DNA of 64,000 bases, taken from positions 43,422,187 to 43,486,186 of the forward strand of contig OZ007570.1 in the NCBI GenBank assembly GCA_963931925.1. The letters run 5' to 3'. Below are positions 48,166 to 64,000 of this stretch, one piece after another. The notes beneath the pieces are model-generated. The model worked only from the letters and a program-made list of their open reading frames with translations, made no database searches and was not told the DNA's origin. Source of the stretch: Onchidella celtica (taxonomy: Eukaryota; Mollusca; Gastropoda; Systellommatophora; Onchidiidae). Position 1 is the stretch's first letter. Every line of letters begins with the position of its first letter. Position numbers and translations under genes: made by a program.

Positions 48166-48239
48166 GTGTTCAGTAGGAAACAAATTGCATTACTTGTTGA
48201 CTGTCCCTCGTACATGTACGCATGTAAAGTATTGTGCAT

Positions 48240-50985
48240 GAGAGCGAGAGGGGGAGAGAAAGAGACGAGAAAGAAGAGAGCTGTTAATTTACTACTTCAC
48301 TGTAAAGCGCCTTGGATCCACTTTATGGAGACCTGCGCTACATTGTATTCCATTATTCATTTTCATGACTAATTTCCATTTTCTGGACTCATTTCTTCTT
48401 GGCCCAATGCCCTTCCGGTGTTGTCGTGACATATCTACATTATAGATGAATAAACATTACTTGAGATCCACTTAGATGATTCTTGTATTCTCTGTCAAAT
48501 TTTTTTCTTTTTAGTGATAAAATAAAAATTTTTTTTTTTTCTTTCTAACTTCAGATGTACTGAATGACTTTTAAACTGGCTAATGAAATGAGTCTGGAGA
48601 AAGATAGCTGAATGAAAAAAAAAAATGTTTTGCTCAGGAATGGTAACAAAACGCCATTTCGTAATTACGCCTGCTACAGTAAAAATTGAGTTTAGGCCAT
48701 GACAGCCGTCTCTAAAGTGGGAGGAGGAGGCTGTCCATACTATCTGAGCCATCATTAAAAACAAATAATCCAAATGATTGCATTCCAAAAATGTGAAATG
48801 AAAAATGTAAGTTGTGTATCGCTGTCTCATGCTCTGAAAAGTCCAGAACATTAACCACGGCTATCTTGAAATTATAAGAATTAAATACATGTAAATTCTT
48901 TTCTTCTGACATACTTTCCCCCTTGATTACCTTTAAAATGTTCAATCGAAAAAAAAAATTTCTTAATATATGAATTACAAAATCCATGGGTGCTAAACTC
49001 ACTAAAACTATATCAAGAAAAGACTTGCAAGTTACAAGAATTTCATGAAATTCAATGGAAATTGGTTTGTTCCATCTGAGTTCATTTTATTCATTTTATG
49101 TAAATCATTTTCTGTCAGGTGGATACAATAAAGGAGCTGATCACTGGTCGCGAATCAGACATTCATAATGGCTCCAACGGTCACTGTCATGCAGTGATAA
49201 AAAAAGGCACGTGGGGTTTGATAATGGGGCATGATGGAAGATATGACACATGGCATATGTATCAAAATTTCGACTGCTGTTGGGAGGTCCCATAAGACCC
49301 CAGTTTGAAGTTCATTTTAAATTCCAATCAAATTTTTAAATTTTATGTCCAGACTTTGCTTATGTACACAAATCCCCAAAATGGGTTCATTTAAGCCAAA
49401 ATTCAAAAATTGAATTTAATATAATGTCATGAATGCGAACTGCAGTGCTAATGTTGGTTAAATCTTTTTTGCTTTTAAAAATGATTTAATGCCAATCATA
49501 AAGGGCAGAAGGAATGAAAAACCTACTTGTGAAATCCTTGGTGTTTTAAGTTTGTACAAAAGTACATGAAATAAATATCAGTATCATATCGAAACATCCA
49601 GTGGGAATTATAAGCTTTTCTTTACACAAAGCTATTCAAGTTTCCTTGCTGGACTGTTTCAAAAGAATTCGTCGTTTTTTTTTGCACATAGTGTACTCGA
49701 TTGAATTTCATGCAGAGAAATGTGTACCCCATTCTGCTATGTGTACATGTATATCATTCAACATCAAAAAAATTAATGTAGGTAATCATATTTTGTGACT
49801 CCTTTCTAGGCAACTCTGGAGAAGAATAAGTTATGAGAGGTGTAAGCCTAGGTACACACATGTGACTTATTTATGTTGCTGTTCCATCCCATTTTTGAAA
49901 TCTGGGCAAGGGAATGGAGATATGCACAAGTGTGACACTTGGGCTTATTACATAATCAATGGGAAAATGAAACTAGATGTGACAGCAAGTCGCATACATG
50001 AACTTAGCATAAAATACACAGTAAACAAAGTAGACTGGTGCCGTCACAGAGTGTGCAGTTTATATCTACTGTGTGTTGCCACAAGTGTGAAAGTGAAATC
50101 AAATTAGATATGTGCTTTTCCTGAAAACAGCTGTCCTCAGAAACACAGATCTTTCAAACACTACATACAAGTACATGTACAGTACCAGTATTCTTTGAAA
50201 CAGATGAAGCAAACTATAGCAAGGCAAGAGGGTTGCAGTTACAATTCTGGCGGTGCCCACTTTTTCGACCAACTTTCATCCATGCTCTGCCAGCATTTGG
50301 AAGTGCTCATAAGACTGTATATCCACAATTCTGGGAAAATATTATTTCTAATCATTTAAATACATGTACTGTGATTGTATTGTGATTGCAGAATAAATCT
50401 GTTTAAAAAAACATTGATCACACCATTATACTGAGTGGGTATGAAATAAACCACTGAAGCCATTTTCTGAAGCTCTTTCAAATGGCTTCTAAATACATGT
50501 ATACTCAATGCATATAGCACTATTGTTATTAGAAACTATAGCATTTTTGAAGAACAGAAATGTATGCCTGGTTTGGGGCAAAAACATGTATTGGCCCTTA
50601 GAGATGTTCCATACTGCCATTAAGTTCTCTGACTAATGGGACTTGAAATGGAATTTGCTGTCTTGAAATACATTTAACCTCATCATACAAATATTCAGTT
50701 GAACATTCTCCCTTACTTCATACAAACAAAAAAATGAATAAGCTTCTTTTGCCCACTCTCTCTTCCAATCATTTCTCATCTAGCAAGTGCTGAAAGCCCT
50801 TGTACAAAATGAAATCATTGCAATATTTTCCTCGTATTCTACTTCACTATTAATAATGAATAAGGCGAGTGTGAGTTTTAACAATCACAAACTTTATCAA
50901 GAAGTATCCATAACATAAGGAATAGAAACTTGCATTCAAAACACAAGAAACCAATGTAAAAAGATAATAATGTATTTAATTAATG
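48240..50985. other. Non-coding stretch downstream of PRMT3
   Basis: AT-rich. The part next to 50985 should hold the PRMT3 3' UTR, but I could not pick a convincing polyadenylation signal. No other gene supported. Confidence 0.45.
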
Positions 50986-61238
<10,253 letters not shown>

Positions 61239-61276
61239 CTGTAAGAACAAATAAAGTTTGCATAGATCTTCTATCC

Positions 61277-62480
61277 AAAATAAGATAAGATATAACTTTA
61301 TTATCCTGTTGCCAGGAAATTTGTTGTCACAGCATCAGTAGTGGTACAACAGTAAATACAATATCTAAGACCTATAGGTCTTTAATGCATATCACACACA
61401 CGCACATTGCTCACACAACATTACCAGCAAGTAAGAACATTGCTCACACACACATACTGTCAGAACAATCCATTAGGAAAACTAACAACAGCATACTACA
61501 CCAGGAAACACAAATACTCTGAATTGCAGATGACAAAAAAGATCGTCTATAGCGCTCTCTGTTTGTTTTTAAATACAGTATTCCTCCACTTCTTTTGGGA
61601 TCGACTATCTGATGGAACAAGGGGTGGGAGCAATCATTTCGAATTGATTTTAGTTTCTGTTTGCACAAATAACTCATCAAAGTTCATGTATTCACTGTTA
61701 GTTAGATAGCAAGCTTTTTTGATAAGACAGTTGTTAATTTTGTTCTTGTCTTGCTCCTCCCCAAGCTGTATTACAAAATAGAATGATACTTTGGATAGTT
61801 GATTTATAAAACATCTGAATGAGTGTTTCATCTATATTAAATGATCTAAGTTTCCTCAAGAAATACATACATTTGTTTGCCTTTGCATGAACTGAGGTGG
61901 TATGAGCGTGCCAGTCAAGTTTGGAGTCGACATGGATTCCAAGATATTTATAAGAGTCAACTCTATCAACATTTTGATTACAGATTTTAAGCGGTGGAAG
62001 TGATGCTGCGTTTGTTCTGAAATCGAATTACCATTTCCTTTGTTTTCTTTACATTTAATAGTAAAAAGTGATCTTCACACCACTAGATAAACCATTGTAT
62101 AGTTTTGAAATAAACGTCTTCATTGAGTGAGTCACAAATCAATCCTTGTATGGTGGTATCATCTGCAAACTTTATCAAGGGGACATTTGCATGTTTACTT
62201 TTGCACTGGCTTGTATAGGTTGTAAAAAAGGGCAGGTGACAACACGCAGCCCTGGGGGGCGCCTGTATTGATGGAAATATTAGATGACATGTAATAATGT
62301 GTGTTGGTACTCTTGTGGCTGTTACTTGCCTTTAATTTGATGTACTGGGGTCGATGGATGAGAAAGCCTAAAACCCATGCCACAAGATTTTTGTTCACCC
62401 GCATGTTTAAAAGTTGTGAAACAAGTAAATGAGGCTGGATAAAATAAAGCTGCAGATTTTGACACTGACAGTAGAACAAT
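61277..62480 (-). mobile_element. Decayed LINE (L2/CR1-like), 5'-truncated
   Basis: Minus-strand remnant just upstream of the first PRMT3 exon seen, presumably inside an intron. RT motifs are INTGAPQGCVLSPALF (about 62200-62270) and, after a frameshift, KFADDTTIQGLI (about 62140-62180). A C-terminal tail DCSHPLFHQIV follows near 61610-61650, and the 3' end has AATTTCC-AATAAAGTTATATCTTATC, a simple-repeat tail typical of L2-like LINEs. Several stops and shifts show it is dead. The clade is inferred from the tail and RT style. Confidence 0.88.
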
Positions 62481-62510
62481 CTTCAGTAAGGGAAGTTTAA
62501 ACAGTTTTAA

Positions 62511-63198
62511 CTCATTCTGCCCGGAGTGACGACTCAGTCATCAATTGTTTCCCTTCAAATCGCCGGGGAAACGAGCCACTCGTAGATTTGTTTTGACTGG
62601 TATTTTTCTATACTCAACTGTTATTTGCAGAAATATGTTACGACAATCGCTAGTAGAGTTCTTCATTGAAATAAATAATACAACTTCTTCCGGTTTTGTT
62701 TCGTCTGATTGCTTTACAGCGAAAACTTCCTAGAACTGACCTGTTGATTTGCATGGATTTTATGTGGAAATGTTCACACGTGTTACTTCATTTGGATTAT
62801 TATAAAAGTGATATTACAAGTACAATACCCATATATTTGGTACCACATGACAGGGGATTGGATTACCTACCTTTTGAGGCTACTCTTGGCCACCTAGGGC
62901 CACTACAGTCAAATCCAGAGGTGGCAAAAGTGAATTTGTGAGCAGAATTTTTTTTTTTGGTTACTACTAAACACTCACCATTCCTTCAACATATTAGCAT
63001 CACAGACACTAGAATTGACATAAAAAGACAGTAAATTGTTTCTCTGTCCAATTCTGTTTATTTTGATACCAAATATGTCTACCTTTCTTTCTTCTTTGTT
63101 TGCATTAAACGTTTTTTTCTGCAGTCACCCAGTACCAGTTTTTGTCAAATGAGTTTTTGCTCCGGCAGAATAGGGAATCTAGCTCTGGGTGGAATGAG
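62511..63198. mobile_element. TTAA-flanked inverted-repeat element
   Basis: About 690 bp. Left tip CTCATTCTGCCCGGAG and right tip (complement) CTCATTCCACCCAGAG agree at 13 of 16 positions. Both are flanked by TTAA (62507-62510 and 63199-63202). Non-coding interior. The tip resembles the CTCTTTCCC tip of the element at 52541-52823, so both may use related piggyBac- or Kolobok-type transposases. It lies 30 bases from the LINE relic. Confidence 0.72.
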
Positions 63199-63202
63199 TT
63201 AA

Positions 63203-64000
63203 AGAGCTGTGAAAACATTATGTACTCATAATTATCATAACTAGTAACTGCCCCATTCTTCGAATGGTAAAAAAACAAAGCTCACCAATCAAGACCGAAA
63301 GGAATCAGCACAAAGACATTGATGTCGAGACACTTTGGGTCATCCACATAAAATTGGCGATTAAGAGATAGATAGGATAATATTATTAGTATATTGTGCA
63401 AGGTAGAATTTTTCAGGAAGTGATGATGTCATGGACTCATGACTGTGTTCGTAAAAAATGAAGGATCGGAGGTAGTCAGTTAGCGGCATAAAGCAAACTA
63501 AAAACAATACTTCCACACCTTTTCAAGACTCCAAATCTAAAAGAGAACCTTTTGCGGGTCGAAGGGCAGGCACATGTAAAATTTCAAGCAAATCCGAGCT
63601 GTGTGAGCGGCAGTAGCTCTAGTTCGATCCTCGAGGCGTGAGAGGCCTAGATCTAGCCTTTCGACAAAGTTTTCTTGGCATGACTGACACTCCGAGATCT
63701 AGTCTATAATAAAAATTATTTCCTTCCGAGCTTGAAGCACACTCTAAATATTTCTACACAGTTTTCTTGGTATGAAAGAATGGCACTCATCTCATCTGTA
63801 TAACAATATACTCGGTATCAAAGTTTTCTTGGCGTGGCTGGATCGTGAACTCTAGTTTACATTTCCGGTAAGAGGCGGAAATGTCGAAATTGACGGAAGT
63901 ACATTATCACGTCGTATTCGCAATCATGAATTGATAACTGATAATTATAACTGAATTTCTAGGAGAAGTAAAGAGTTTCGGGAAAAAATGAGCTCGACAT
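63203..64000. other. Non-coding stretch at window edge
   Basis: No PRMT3 zinc-finger exon was found here. A motif AGTTTTCTTGG(C/T)(A/G)TG recurs near 63668, 63759 and 63822. An ETS-like patch, CATTTCCGG and GCGGAAATG, lies at 63860-63892, which could belong to a promoter, but no gene can be tied to it. Confidence 0.4.

Noticed and set aside
63610-63640. GTTCGATCC resembling a tRNA B box
   Set aside because: No A box or cloverleaf could be formed around it; no tRNA or rRNA gene was recognised anywhere in the window.

Overview
The window is animal nuclear DNA, AT-rich and intron-bearing. It is full of GATA-type microsatellites, non-LTR retrotransposons and small inverted-repeat elements. The repeat style and the retroelement families look like a marine invertebrate, most likely a mollusc. 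That assignment is inference; no marker gene fixes the species.

Only two host genes are well supported, both on the minus strand. At 19850-23425 a two-exon reading frame encodes an acidic, Ser/Pro-rich protein of about 538 residues that resembles a transcription-factor activation region but shows no DNA-binding domain. Its single intron holds a 5'-truncated LINE in the opposite orientation. At 50986-61238 nine phase-consistent exons encode most of a protein arginine methyltransferase 3 (PRMT3): the end of the linker, the whole methyltransferase core and the true stop. The N-terminal zinc-finger exons were not found and probably lie beyond 64000. Its introns hold a TTAA-flanked inverted-repeat element, a near-perfect 54-bp hairpin and, just upstream of the first exon seen, a decayed LINE.

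The most remarkable object is a complete DNA transposon at 35645-41341. It has about 160-bp imperfect terminal inverted repeats, a TAT (or TA) target duplication, and one 1,479-codon reading frame interrupted by a single TGA. The protein combines N-terminal zinc-binding motifs, a putative RNase H-like transposase core, a FEN1/XPG-like nuclease domain and a C-terminal CXC cysteine cluster. This fits what I recall of the Academ superfamily.

Layout: 1-2276 microsatellite and non-coding; 2181-2453 a promoter-like patch and a THAP-like coding fragment; 4595-7150 an inverted pair of dispersed repeats and a MITE; 7207-11282 a full-length LINE with a 12-bp target duplication; 11295-19849 non-coding with microsatellites and a Tc1-like MITE; 19850-23425 the activator-like gene; 23426-35644 non-coding with minisatellites and MITEs; 35645-41341 the transposon; 41345-46190 non-coding; 46193-48165 a mariner relic and a LINE fragment; 48240-50985 non-coding; 50986-61238 PRMT3; 61277-63202 a LINE relic and a second TTAA element; the rest is unassigned. 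The mobile elements are independent insertions; nothing suggests that the two host genes work together.
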